Shown one piece after another: positions 1-8,760 of a stretch of 36,820 nucleotides of DNA. Source of the stretch: an uncultured Bacteroidales bacterium (GTDB lineage: Bacteria; Bacteroidota; Bacteroidia; Bacteroidales; Paludibacteraceae). Position 1 is the first letter of the stretch. Every line of letters begins with the position of its first letter. The stretch lies in assembly GCA_902799875.1 (NCBI GenBank), contig CADCCH010000030.1, forward strand, positions 1-36,820, given 5' to 3'. The notes under the pieces are model-generated. The model saw nothing but the letters and a program-made list of their open reading frames with translations, did not search any database and was not told the origin of the DNA. A program made the translations under genes and the position numbers.

Positions 1-1890
1 CAAGCCCGATTCATCGCCCAAGCCGCCCGTGGCAGCCTCGTAGTCGCCCACCTCTTTGCCTTGGTACATCTGCGTATAATCCCAGCGCGCAAAAGGCAGA
101 TCTTCGCAAAAGGCATTGGTCAGAATAGGTGAGATAGGTAACCATTGGATAGAATGCATCCAAACGGGGTCACCCGAGAACCAGGTCCACCAACCTACTC
201 CCTGCATCGTCAAGTTACAGCAATAAGGATGGTTGTATTTGGTAAAATCGATATTACGCCGTTGGCGGTCAAACCAATACTCCGATGTAGCACGTGTCTC
301 AAGCGTATAACCCATGATACCGGCTTCGAGCATATCTTGGTCCTGCAAAGCCGCACCGAGCAACCATACACCACCCCATCCTTGGATGGCTTCCGAGGTC
401 GACTCCTGTCCGTTACCGTTACCGCCGTTACCTAAACCTCCGGCAAACGAATGACCGCAATAGGGGTCGAGGGTACGGAACCAGGGTTCGTCTGCCGAAC
501 GTTGCCAGTTGGCATAATCCCGTGCCACCTCGCGCGCCATCGCACCGTACTGCTGACGGAAATCGTCATCCAGCATACAGAGCAAGGCCGATGAGTAGAT
601 GAAATAACCGTAATGAAAATGATGGTCATTGAAGGTATCGGAGTCATACGACGGATCCATACCTATGAGGGCACCCCAACGCGGATAACGGGCGAAATAA
701 TACCGCTCTTCACCGGGCATATAGGTGTACCAGTCGATGAGCACCTCTTTGAGTCGCTGCTTGGCCATACGGAAAGTAGCGGTATCGCCCATCTGCAAGG
801 CAAAGGTCATATAATGCGCCATCTGGGTCAGACCCTTACCACCCCAATAGGTGTCCCCACCAAACGAACCACGCTTGGCGTAATCCGCATTCAGTTCCGT
901 CATGCGGGTCACCGAGAAATCCTCTTTCCATTCCATCGGAGCCGGGAAATACGGCAGAAAACCGTGCACCGGATAGGTAAAAGTAAAGTCATTGCCTTCC
1001 GCCAAACGCATCTGACCACGGGGGGTCAAATAGTGGAAAGTGGAAAGTGGAAAGTTGAAAGACGCATAATAATGATGCGGCAAGAAGCCCATCAGCACCG
1101 ATTGATCCACATGAAAAGTGGTTGAGAGCGAAGATGTGCTCGCATCGTAGTGGTAAGTCATGGTCGTCTTCCGCGGGATACGAAATGCGTACGGCGCAAC
1201 CGTAGACGCATCCAATCCGTCCGTTAACAACGCCACGCTCATTTGACCGTCCTGTTCAAAAACCGCATACTTGGCCGCATCGGGATTGGAAACCGTCATC
1301 GTTATACCGGAGGCCTCCAACCACACGATAGGGGAGCCGTGCATACAAGTAACGCGCACCCAGTCCTCTTCATGCCGCACGATGAATGACATCATGAAAT
1401 CCGACCAACTGTCCACAAGACACTCCATCTTCGGATTGGGTTTGGTAGCATGCTCAGGGGTCAGATTGATATGCAAGGGAGTGTCCCACTTTACTTCGCA
1501 ACCTGTCGGCTCCCAATGATCGGGATAACCGATATCGATACCGTTATCGGTAGCTTCCACCCATCCCGGGTACATCCATATCTTACCGGTCCAATCGTTC
1601 ACCAAGGCATAGGTCCACCAATCATTGGTTGGTAAGGCCATCGTGCCCTGACGGCTACCGTTGGCCGTGCCGAGACGCGCGAGCAACGAATCCGGCAGAG
1701 AGAGCGTACGGTGCTCCATCTGATAAGCCTGACACCCGCCATGATCGGCTGTCCGGCTCTTACTTAACGGCACATACGAGGCATACGAACCGGAACCGAC
1801 GGACACAGGACTCTGTGCCCACAACGCAATACTGACTAATAAACTTAACGAGATACCGAGATACCGGGATACCGAACTTACGAGTTTCAT
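1..1890 (-). CDS. GH81 endo-beta-1,3-glucanase, secreted (C-terminus beyond the window)
   Basis: The frame stays open for 630 codons from the ATG at 1890 to the left edge, so no stop codon is present. The start is 3 bp after the GH30 stop, which places it last in the visible operon. Residues 1-26 form a Sec signal peptide ending LWAQ with no lipobox Cys. GH81 hallmarks are an SFGGDTYWGGKGL segment, DHHFHYGYF (Asp422, likely general acid) and the QESTSEA motif (Glu496 and Glu500, the expected base pair region), followed by EAIQGWGGVWLLG. GH81 enzymes cut internal beta-1,3-glucosidic bonds of glucans such as laminarin, curdlan and fungal wall glucan. A heptanucleotide repeat lies inside it at 1032-1061. 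The family call is firm from the motifs; the extracellular location is inferred from the signal peptide. Because it lacks a lipobox, I predict the C-terminal tail described in the findings. Confidence 0.9.
   Translation of the reverse strand, partial: MKLVSSVSRYLGISLSLLVSIALWAQSPVSVGSGSYASYVPLSKSRTADHGGCQAYQMEHRTLSLPDSLLARLGTANGSRQGTMALPTNDWWTYALVNDWTGKIWMYPGWVEATDNGIDIGYPDHWEPTGCEVKWDTPLHINLTPEHATKPNPKMECLVDSWSDFMMSFIVRHEEDWVRVTCMHGSPIVWLEASGITMTVSNPDAAKYAVFEQDGQMSVALLTDGLDASTVAPYAFRIPRKTTMTYHYDASTSSLSTTFHVDQSVLMGFLPHHYYASFNFPLSTFHYLTPRGQMRLAEGNDFTFTYPVHGFLPYFPAPMEWKEDFSVTRMTELNADYAKRGSFGGDTYWGGKGLTQMAHYMTFALQMGDTATFRMAKQRLKEVLIDWYTYMPGEERYYFARYPRWGALIGMDPSYDSDTFNDHHFHYGYFIYSSALLCMLDDDFRQQYGAMAREVARDYANWQRSADEPWFRTLDPYCGHSFAGGLGNGGNGNGQESTSEAIQGWGGVWLLGAALQDQDMLEAGIMGYTLETRATSEYWFDRQRRNIDFTKYNHPYCCNLTMQGVGWWTWFSGDPVWMHSIQWLPISPILTNAFCEDLPFARWDYTQMYQGKEVGDYEAATGGLGDESGL
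1032..1061. repeat. Heptanucleotide tandem repeat inside the GH81 gene
   Basis: About four consecutive 7-bp units, AGTGGAA three times and then AGTTGAA, sit in frame in the GH81 coding region. Related 7-bp repeats occur at 2059-2086, 5691-5712 and 34633-34666. Confidence 0.8.
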
Positions 1891-1893
1891 AAA

Positions 1894-3504
1894 TTATAAC
1901 TTCACAATAATCGTCTCTACACTATTAGCCGGCATATCAATCGTAGCCACATACTCACCAATCTGCAACGGGAAAGTGGTTGCTTTACCGGTATTGAGGA
2001 TATTGACGGCGATCGATCCATCCTGTTTGGCTACCGCACACACATGCAACGGCAACCCTTCACCGTTCACCCGTTCACCGTTCACCTTTATCACCGTATC
2101 TCCCGGTCGCATGGAACGGCTGAACTGCTTGAGCACATAGTAATAGGGCGTGAAATAGAGGATATCGTTTTGATAATCGACCATCAACATCGCACCGCAG
2201 TGATTGAACACGTGCGTCGGTCCGCCAATTGAATCCAGTACAGCGTTCCAATCGATATAACCGGTTAACCAATGGTTCAAACCGTCGATGATATAGGTAG
2301 CGTAGCGATGCGTAACGGCATATTTGGGATGCCATTTCGGCCACCAGGGGGTCGAATACGCCCAATCTGTCGCATTAGCATGCCACCAGAAGCTGTCGTT
2401 ATTGAACCAGCAACACTCTTTGTATCCCTCGTAGTCACTCACGCCGGGCCAACCGTCCCGACCGAGATTATCCACACAACCTTCAGTATGGATCAATCGT
2501 TTGTCCGGATGAGCGGCATGCAGTGAATCCAGCACTTCCGGGAAACAACTGATAGTCGAACCGTACCAATGCAGCGCGGTACCGTCCGTGTAGCGGTTTG
2601 CCAACGAGTCACCGAAGATAGCAGCCGTATAAGGAGCGGCTTCAAAGGTATTTTGGTCAAAGCCTAAGATCTTCACATCCTCAAATCCGTTCTGCTGCAA
2701 CTGCGGTCCCAGATAGCGACCGATCAACTCCGCTTCCACAGTCGGCGACAGATGCATCGACTCCCAAGAACCGTCGTTACCCATCGGTTCATTCTCCGGT
2801 GTGATGGCCCAGAAAACAATCCCGGATGCACGATACGCCTCCAGGTACTTGATGTAATAGCGCGCAAACGCATCGTAATATTCCGGTAATAACGCGCCAC
2901 CGTACCGTTTCTCCTTGTCAAAGAACTGTTTGTTGTCTTTCATCCATGCCGGTGCTGTCCAGGGCGAAGCCACCAGATGCCATTTGCTATCTTTTTGACC
3001 GGCTTTGATCTCCGCTATCTCGTGCAGACACTGCCACATATCGTATTGCTCGTCTTGCACCTGCGGATACTCCTCTTTGGAGAAACCATCCTGATGCACG
3101 GCCATCGAGAAAGACTCCAGCGCTATATCTCCGTCCGCGTCATCAAACGAGTAATGCCCTTTGAGTGCAAAGTCCGACGAGCCCACTACGGTACGACTTG
3201 CACTGAAATTAGCTCCGTCCTCTCCGTACATCTCTTTGAGCACCGCATGCCGCTGTTCGGGACTCAGACAAGCCAACACAAACACAGACGACTCCGTGAT
3301 CGAGTTGCCGAAACCGTCAATGGTCTGCCGTGGTTCATCCGGGTTCACTACGATAGCACCGTCCACAACACCTTTATGAAAGACTACTGCCTCTTTCTCG
3401 GCACACTTGTCTCCGGCTTCCGAAGTAAGCCATACATGACTCGACGGCACGTTGGCCGTACATGCGGTCAGCGCACAAAGTGCGAATAAAATCACTTTAC
3501 GCAT
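1894..3504 (-). CDS. GH30 glycosidase lipoprotein, probable endo-beta-1,6-glucanase
   Basis: This 536-residue protein has a lipoprotein signal with lipobox LTAC (Cys15). The (beta/alpha)8 GH30 fold is recognised by TIDGFGNSITESS near residue 62, SPWTAPAWMKDN near 180, AITPENEP with the acid/base Glu239, and LIHTEG with the nucleophile Glu341. A C-terminal beta domain follows from about residue 440. GH30 contains beta-glucosidases, beta-1,6-glucanases (subfamily 3) and xylanases. The beta-1,3-glucan context makes a subfamily-3 type enzyme that removes beta-1,6 side chains the best guess, but the subfamily cannot be fixed by eye. The start overlaps the end of the phosphorylase gene by 13 bp, which implies co-translation. 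Residues encoded at 2059-2086 come from a heptanucleotide repeat. It likely acts at the outer membrane surface. Confidence 0.85.
   Translation of the reverse strand: MRKVILFALCALTACTANVPSSHVWLTSEAGDKCAEKEAVVFHKGVVDGAIVVNPDEPRQTIDGFGNSITESSVFVLACLSPEQRHAVLKEMYGEDGANFSASRTVVGSSDFALKGHYSFDDADGDIALESFSMAVHQDGFSKEEYPQVQDEQYDMWQCLHEIAEIKAGQKDSKWHLVASPWTAPAWMKDNKQFFDKEKRYGGALLPEYYDAFARYYIKYLEAYRASGIVFWAITPENEPMGNDGSWESMHLSPTVEAELIGRYLGPQLQQNGFEDVKILGFDQNTFEAAPYTAAIFGDSLANRYTDGTALHWYGSTISCFPEVLDSLHAAHPDKRLIHTEGCVDNLGRDGWPGVSDYEGYKECCWFNNDSFWWHANATDWAYSTPWWPKWHPKYAVTHRYATYIIDGLNHWLTGYIDWNAVLDSIGGPTHVFNHCGAMLMVDYQNDILYFTPYYYVLKQFSRSMRPGDTVIKVNGERVNGEGLPLHVCAVAKQDGSIAVNILNTGKATTFPLQIGEYVATIDMPANSVETIIVKL
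2059..2086. repeat. Heptanucleotide repeat inside the GH30 gene
   Basis: Four TTCACC-containing units, two of them TTCACCG, have spacings of 7, 8 and 7 bp. On the coding strand the unit reads CGGTGAA and encodes a Val-Asn-Gly-Glu-rich segment in the C-terminal beta domain. Confidence 0.7.
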
Positions 3505-6440
3505 AGTTGCAATTCTAAATTATTGATTTGTCCGTCGCGGGCAAAGATATGAGCGCTCTGCTCTTTGGTTAACGTCGCTTTGGCATTATTCAGATAAGCA
3601 ATTTGCGGTTCTCCCTCTATCTTGAGACGATAAGTAATATGGGTACCGCAATAATCAAATTGAAGGGTGTCTCCTATAAAATCTTTGGGGATGATGACCT
3701 TCGGACTGAATGTAATCTGTCCATCCTGAACGGATACACCTAACTCAAACCAACGGCTGATGATATCTTCCTTCACCTGACCGGTCATACCGGGTTGTTG
3801 TACACCTGCCATGGACGGAGTATGCGAATAGGGATCGAAGGGGAACGCACCGTATTCGTCCGGACGCTTGTGCGAACCGATACCTTCGCGGATGGTTATA
3901 TAATGCGTTAACAGACGAGGAGTAGCCGGGTTCTCCAGCTCCGTCCGTTGCAGCACCTCTCCTACCGCCAGCAGCAGTTTGGATACCATATGCCAGTAGA
4001 TACAACCAAGCCCTTCGTACTTATAGAACGTACCGCTTCGACCGGTGAAGGCATGATGATTGAATACCTGTTCGTACAAGTCTTTCAGGTCTTCCGGCAA
4101 CTCATTGGCATTGCGGAACTTGGCATCGAAATGGATACCGCCGTCACGATCTTGCTTGAGGATCGATCCCAGATATTTCTGAACCACCGGCAGCGATTTG
4201 GCTTCGTCAGGCAGGTTATTCAGTTCCAGGAAAGTCTTGCGGCGTCTATTTGGGTAAAGCATGTACGAGCGCTGGTCTTCGCGATAGAGTTCCGACGCAT
4301 GCATCGCATCCAGCAAGTCCGCCGACTGTTCGGGACTCAACAATCCCGACGTCAGTACAGCCACCTGACCTTCCAACATCGGATAGAGATGAGAGATCTC
4401 GATATCGTGGTCCGTGAATCGGATCAGGTTATAGGCCTCATACATGCCGTCCTCGCGTTTGTTCGCACGGATGGACTCGTCGATCTTATGTAACGTAGCG
4501 GTACAGAAATCCTGCAGTTCCTCCAATGCCATCGTCTGCATCTGTCCGCTAAGGCCGTTATATACTTTCGTCCGGTATTGCTCACCCGCCGTGCCGACGA
4601 TGTCAGTGAACTGCCGGGCGTTGCCATTCGGGTAGGCATGACGGATAGCGCGCAGGAAATCCAAGGTCTCCGTAGCAATCTGTATATCGGTCTGAACGAG
4701 CGTCTGCAGGAAAGTCACATAGCGGCGCATGTAACACAGCGTCACCATCGATGCACCGTAACCCACCAACGCATTGTTCGCATCGTTCCATTCGGGACGG
4801 AGGGTATTCATCCATATACCGGCGTTGGGCACAAAGTTCGATAACTTGGTCAACAGCGTGATCAGCAGTTTGTCTGCCATCGTCGTGAGCGGTTGAGGAG
4901 TCGGATTGCCCGCCTGAATACGCTTGTGCTCTTCATCGTCAAAACGGATACTGTTCTTGGGGTCTGCCACAATCTCCGCATACGATTTCAACCGATACGG
5001 TACGTTCGCAAACGAGTACTGACGGGCATGTAACAAAGCGCGCAGTTTCTCCGGATCGTGCTTGTAACTAATCTCCAATAGCCGCAGCAGATAGATGATC
5101 TGATGATCTCCCCAGTAGCCGATGTTGGACCATGGGTTTTCGGGTTCGATCACTTCGTAGTCAATACCTTCGTTGGAGATACGGTAAGGGTTATATCCGT
5201 CCGCGGTTGTCGCATTGAGGAACTTCGCAATGATATGATTCGTGTACAACGGATAGGAATACGAGAGGGCTTCCCAGTTCTGGAAGATATCCCGCCAGTT
5301 CCCCTGGTAACCTACCACCGGATTGCCGTTTTCGTCCTGCACATGGATATTGAACAGGTTCCATGGCCGCGAAGGATCACCGTGCCGACGACCGAAAGTC
5401 AGCGGTAGGTCTTCCGTATCGGACTGAGGCGGATAATTGAGATAATACCCGCCGCGCATCGTATTGAACAATACGTTCGCAAAATGCCGGGCATCATTCG
5501 CCTCATCGCCGGTTAACTGAATACCGTCGTTCTTATGCACAATACGAATCAAGGCATCGGTCGATTCGCGCATCGCCTTTTCGATGGCTTTGATCGCACG
5601 CTTGGGGGTAGCGATAAAATGCATCAGCTCGTGCACCGCTACCGCATCTTTGCTGACATCCAGCACGTTGTACCAGGTCTGCGACGATAAAGGTGGAAGG
5701 TGGAAGGTTGAACGGGCCACATACGCCCCACGCACGCCTTTGGACTCTGTTTGCGAATAATCAGCTCGCGGTAAACCAAGCGCATACACCGTGTTACAGG
5801 TCAGGGACTCCGAGGGTTCAGCCCGATCGACCAGGATCGCCTCCATACGGAAGAGGGCCAGCGAAGTACCGGGTACAAGTTCGGTCTTCTTATAACCGTC
5901 CACCAGCGTAGAGAACTCATTCTGCGTCTTACGCTCCACACCTGCCGGTAGCACATTCTGCAGCTTATCGGTCAGACGGATACGGACGGGTTCTTTGCTT
6001 AGGTTCTCCAGCGTTGCCCGACGCACCCAACCGTGTTTACCGGCCGGTGCCCAGAGATAAGAGAAACGCAGACCCAGCGTGTGATTCTCTTCGCAGAAAA
6101 CAATCTGGTTACCCACCGTCGATTTGGCTATCTTTCGGGAGATCTTGTATACCGGTTGCTGATGATTGCTAAAGGGAATCCAGTTGTTGATAATCGTACG
6201 CGGACCGGTGAACTCATAACTCTCCGTGATCTTATCGTCCGTATAATAGGGGAACAACGCCTCACCCGGACTGCGACGACCGCAGGTCAAACCGCCGGTA
6301 GAGGACAAATACATCCATAAATCCGTATCTGACGCCAGGGAGATAAAGAACGGTTTCATCTGATCGTAGTTAGCGATCTCATAGAAATGTTCCCCGTTAA
6401 TCCAAATAAATTGACCTTTCACTTTTTTCATAACTATCAT
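3492..6440 (-). CDS. GH94-like cytoplasmic phosphorylase, probable beta-1,3-glucan phosphorylase (GH149/GH161 type)
   Basis: The 982-residue protein has no signal peptide (it begins MIVMKKVKGQF), so it should be cytoplasmic. The N-terminal part carries GGLTCGRRSPGEALFPYY near residues 49-66. The middle has GNWRDIFQNWEAL near 380 and GYWGDHQIIYLLRL near 441. The (alpha/alpha)6-barrel part has RPEWNDANNALVG with Asp553, at the position of the WND catalytic acid of GH94 and related phosphorylases. The length suits the longer GH149/GH161 enzymes rather than cellobiose phosphorylase. The proposed reaction is phosphorolysis of imported beta-1,3-gluco-oligosaccharides to alpha-glucose-1-phosphate. 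The phosphorylase fold follows from the motifs; the substrate is inferred from the neighbouring glucanases and sugar symporter. Its ATG overlaps the symporter's TGA (ATGA), so translation is coupled. A second ATG lies at 6431. A heptanucleotide repeat is embedded at 5691-5712. Confidence 0.75.
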   Translation of the reverse strand: MIVMKKVKGQFIWINGEHFYEIANYDQMKPFFISLASDTDLWMYLSSTGGLTCGRRSPGEALFPYYTDDKITESYEFTGPRTIINNWIPFSNHQQPVYKISRKIAKSTVGNQIVFCEENHTLGLRFSYLWAPAGKHGWVRRATLENLSKEPVRIRLTDKLQNVLPAGVERKTQNEFSTLVDGYKKTELVPGTSLALFRMEAILVDRAEPSESLTCNTVYALGLPRADYSQTESKGVRGAYVARSTFHLPPLSSQTWYNVLDVSKDAVAVHELMHFIATPKRAIKAIEKAMRESTDALIRIVHKNDGIQLTGDEANDARHFANVLFNTMRGGYYLNYPPQSDTEDLPLTFGRRHGDPSRPWNLFNIHVQDENGNPVVGYQGNWRDIFQNWEALSYSYPLYTNHIIAKFLNATTADGYNPYRISNEGIDYEVIEPENPWSNIGYWGDHQIIYLLRLLEISYKHDPEKLRALLHARQYSFANVPYRLKSYAEIVADPKNSIRFDDEEHKRIQAGNPTPQPLTTMADKLLITLLTKLSNFVPNAGIWMNTLRPEWNDANNALVGYGASMVTLCYMRRYVTFLQTLVQTDIQIATETLDFLRAIRHAYPNGNARQFTDIVGTAGEQYRTKVYNGLSGQMQTMALEELQDFCTATLHKIDESIRANKREDGMYEAYNLIRFTDHDIEISHLYPMLEGQVAVLTSGLLSPEQSADLLDAMHASELYREDQRSYMLYPNRRRKTFLELNNLPDEAKSLPVVQKYLGSILKQDRDGGIHFDAKFRNANELPEDLKDLYEQVFNHHAFTGRSGTFYKYEGLGCIYWHMVSKLLLAVGEVLQRTELENPATPRLLTHYITIREGIGSHKRPDEYGAFPFDPYSHTPSMAGVQQPGMTGQVKEDIISRWFELGVSVQDGQITFSPKVIIPKDFIGDTLQFDYCGTHITYRLKIEGEPQIAYLNNAKATLTKEQSAHIFARDGQINNLELQLCVK
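5691..5712. repeat. Heptanucleotide tandem repeat inside the phosphorylase gene
   Basis: There are three 7-bp units, AGGTGGA twice and then AGGTTGA. They encode a short Thr-Phe-His-Leu-Pro-Pro stretch on the minus strand, with no frame disruption. Confidence 0.7.
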
Positions 6441-7792
6441 CCATTCATTCTTCTCTCATCCAACTCGTTTTTCATCTGTGCCATAGTCGCATTATCGAGG
6501 TTATAGAATGCCATCACGATCGCACAGGATGCATACAGCACACCCGGGATCACGCTCACTAACAACCTTATACCCATCATCGCCGTATCCGATTGGAACT
6601 CGGCGTTCGCGATAAAATGCGTAATAGATAGTATCCATCCCGCAGCCGCAGCACCGATTGCCCAGCCTAACTTCTGCGCTAATACCGAAGCCGAGAAACA
6701 GAGACCGGTTGTACGGCGGTTGAATTTCCACTCGCCGTAATCCGCTACGTCCGCTAACATCGTCCACAGCAACGGTACCGCCGGTGCATAGGCCATCTTC
6801 GCTAAGATATTGAACGTATATACCAACGGCAGGTTATCGCCCGCCACAAAAATCAACGCAAAAAAAACACCCGACACGATGGAGGACATAATATACACCA
6901 TCTTGTTACCGAACTTCTTCGCCAGCGGTTTGGAGGCCGGTAGGGCAACAATCAACGCTACCGTACCCAGCACATTGAACAGCTGTACGTTCTCCGCATC
7001 GTGGATATAGTATTTGAAATAATACGCAATAGCGGCATTCTGCATCGCGAACATGATGAACGAGACGATACCTACGCAGGTCAGCACGATCCATGCTTTG
7101 TTCATGAACAGGTACTTGAAGTCCTTGAGCACATTGTTATCCTGCTTCTCCGGTTGGGGCACACGCTCTTTGGTGGTACCGAACGCGATGAGGAAGAACG
7201 CGATACTCAGGATACCAAACAAGCCTACCGTATATTGGTATCCCTGCGCCTGGTTCACGACTCCTTCGTTACCGATCGCTCCGAGCCATTTGACCAGATA
7301 CAAGGCCGCACCGGTCACGATGAACTGGCCGATATAGGCGGCAATAAAACGATAAGTATTCAGTCCTGCCCGTTCGTTACTGTCATCCATCATCACGGCG
7401 CTCAAGGAGCTGTACGGCAGGTTGACAAACGCATAGGCTGTACGGAGCAGCAGACAGGTGATCAAGGCATACGCGAACTTACCGTTCAGACCGAACTCCG
7501 GAGTCGTAAACGCCAGTACCGCCAAGATCGCGTAAGGCACCGAACCGAACAACAAGTAGGGACGGAACTTACCCCAACGGCTGTTCGTACGGTCGGAGAT
7601 AATACCCACAATCGGATCCATGATGGCATCCCAGATAGAGCCGACAAACATGATCACACCTGCCAACGCCGGACTCAAACCGTAGATGTCGGTGTAGAAA
7701 ATCAACAACCAAAAGCCCACCAGGTCCCACACGAAATGCGACGCGGTGTCACCGAGACTGTAACCCAGTTTTTCTCGAATAGAAAGTTTCAT
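6437..7792 (-). CDS. GPH-family sugar:cation symporter
   Basis: This 451-residue inner-membrane carrier has about twelve hydrophobic segments. Family hallmarks are the opening KLSIREKLGYSLGD, WDAIMDPIVGIISDRTNS near residues 54-71, and RWGKFRPYLLFG in the first cytoplasmic loop, all typical of glycoside-pentoside-hexuronide:cation symporters. I chose the ATG at 7792, one base after the upstream GH16 stop; an upstream in-frame TTG at 7828 would add a non-conserved stretch that overlaps the GH16 gene. Its place between secreted glucanases and a cytoplasmic phosphorylase suggests it moves gluco-oligosaccharides across the inner membrane with a cation. The family is clear; the substrate is inferred from context. 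Confidence 0.87.
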   Translation of the reverse strand: MKLSIREKLGYSLGDTASHFVWDLVGFWLLIFYTDIYGLSPALAGVIMFVGSIWDAIMDPIVGIISDRTNSRWGKFRPYLLFGSVPYAILAVLAFTTPEFGLNGKFAYALITCLLLRTAYAFVNLPYSSLSAVMMDDSNERAGLNTYRFIAAYIGQFIVTGAALYLVKWLGAIGNEGVVNQAQGYQYTVGLFGILSIAFFLIAFGTTKERVPQPEKQDNNVLKDFKYLFMNKAWIVLTCVGIVSFIMFAMQNAAIAYYFKYYIHDAENVQLFNVLGTVALIVALPASKPLAKKFGNKMVYIMSSIVSGVFFALIFVAGDNLPLVYTFNILAKMAYAPAVPLLWTMLADVADYGEWKFNRRTTGLCFSASVLAQKLGWAIGAAAAGWILSITHFIANAEFQSDTAMMGIRLLVSVIPGVLYASCAIVMAFYNLDNATMAQMKNELDERRMNG

Positions 7793-7793
7793 A

Positions 7794-8744
7794 TCAATTG
7801 TGCTTATAAACGCGAATATAATCGACAAACATCTTCACCGGCGTGCCGTCTTCGGGCAGAGCCGTTACCTTCAGGAACGAAGGATCATCAGCCGTGATGA
7901 TTTCCGGATATTTCTCTGCCGCCGGCATATTGGGGAAGAACCCACCTACCGACAAGTTCAACACCAGATAGAACGGATGATTGAAGTAATGGCCCGGTTC
8001 GTTCACTTCCTTACCCCGCAGCGAGAGTTGGAAATACGGCTCGGCTATCGTATCCAGGTACATCGCAATCGAGTCTTCACTCCACTCCAGCGTGTAGATA
8101 TGGAAATCCCCCTGCACCGGATAGTGAGCCATATAGAACTGACCGAAATTGGGATAGGCGCCGTTGTTAAACGACTCGCCCCAATGGCATGCACCGTTGA
8201 AGAACCGGTCTTGCGTACCCGCTTCGATACCACTATGATGTCCCATCTCGCAAATGTCAATCTCCCCGCATTTGGGCCAAACGACACGACCTTCTGCTGC
8301 CAATTGCGCGGCACGTTTGTCTATATCATCGTTATCGCCGAGGTTTGTAGCAAGGTTATTTCCTAACATCCAGAATGCCGGCCAGAGTCCGTCGGCGGTA
8401 TAGGGAAATGCGATACGTGCTTCTACCTTACCGTACTCAACGGTCACCTTATCCTGCGTGTTCAGACGCGCAGAAGTACAGGGACGATTACCGTAGTCTT
8501 CACGTTGGGCATTGAGTACCAGACACGACTCACCCGTTACCGGATGACGCTCGATAGTCACGTTCTTCGGCGCATAGTACTGCAACTCCGCATTACCGCC
8601 ACCCCGTGCGTTGTCCTCCACGTTCCAATAGGCGGCATTCAATACCTCGCCATCAAACTCATCGCTCCAAACGAGTTGCCATTCGGGCTTCATGCACGAT
8701 GTCAGCGAAAGCGCTGCACAGATTAAGACATAAAAACCTTTCAT
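7794..8744 (-). CDS. GH16 endo-beta-1,3-glucanase (laminarinase-like) lipoprotein
   Basis: The 316-residue protein has lipobox LTSC (Cys17) and one GH16 jelly-roll domain from about residue 22 to the end. Subfamily-3-like features are ELQYY near residue 53, GLWPAFWMLGNN near 119 and the catalytic GEIDICEMGH, giving nucleophile Glu161, Asp163 and acid/base Glu166. It hydrolyses internal beta-1,3 or mixed beta-1,3/1,4 glucan bonds, and here laminarin-type beta-1,3-glucan fits the neighbours. There is no accessory module and no C-terminal tail, consistent with anchoring by the lipid alone. It is one of three GH16 genes in the operon and is closest in sequence to the next gene upstream, with which it shares FNG(A)-type loops after the catalytic strand. 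Confidence 0.9.
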   Translation of the reverse strand: MKGFYVLICAALSLTSCMKPEWQLVWSDEFDGEVLNAAYWNVEDNARGGGNAELQYYAPKNVTIERHPVTGESCLVLNAQREDYGNRPCTSARLNTQDKVTVEYGKVEARIAFPYTADGLWPAFWMLGNNLATNLGDNDDIDKRAAQLAAEGRVVWPKCGEIDICEMGHHSGIEAGTQDRFFNGACHWGESFNNGAYPNFGQFYMAHYPVQGDFHIYTLEWSEDSIAMYLDTIAEPYFQLSLRGKEVNEPGHYFNHPFYLVLNLSVGGFFPNMPAAEKYPEIITADDPSFLKVTALPEDGTPVKMFVDYIRVYKHN

Positions 8745-8760
8745 TCTTTCACTCCTTCAT

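Noticed and set aside
1032..1061. CRISPR-like array
   Set aside because: Units are 7 bp, contiguous, without spacers and inside a coding region; no cas gene is nearby.
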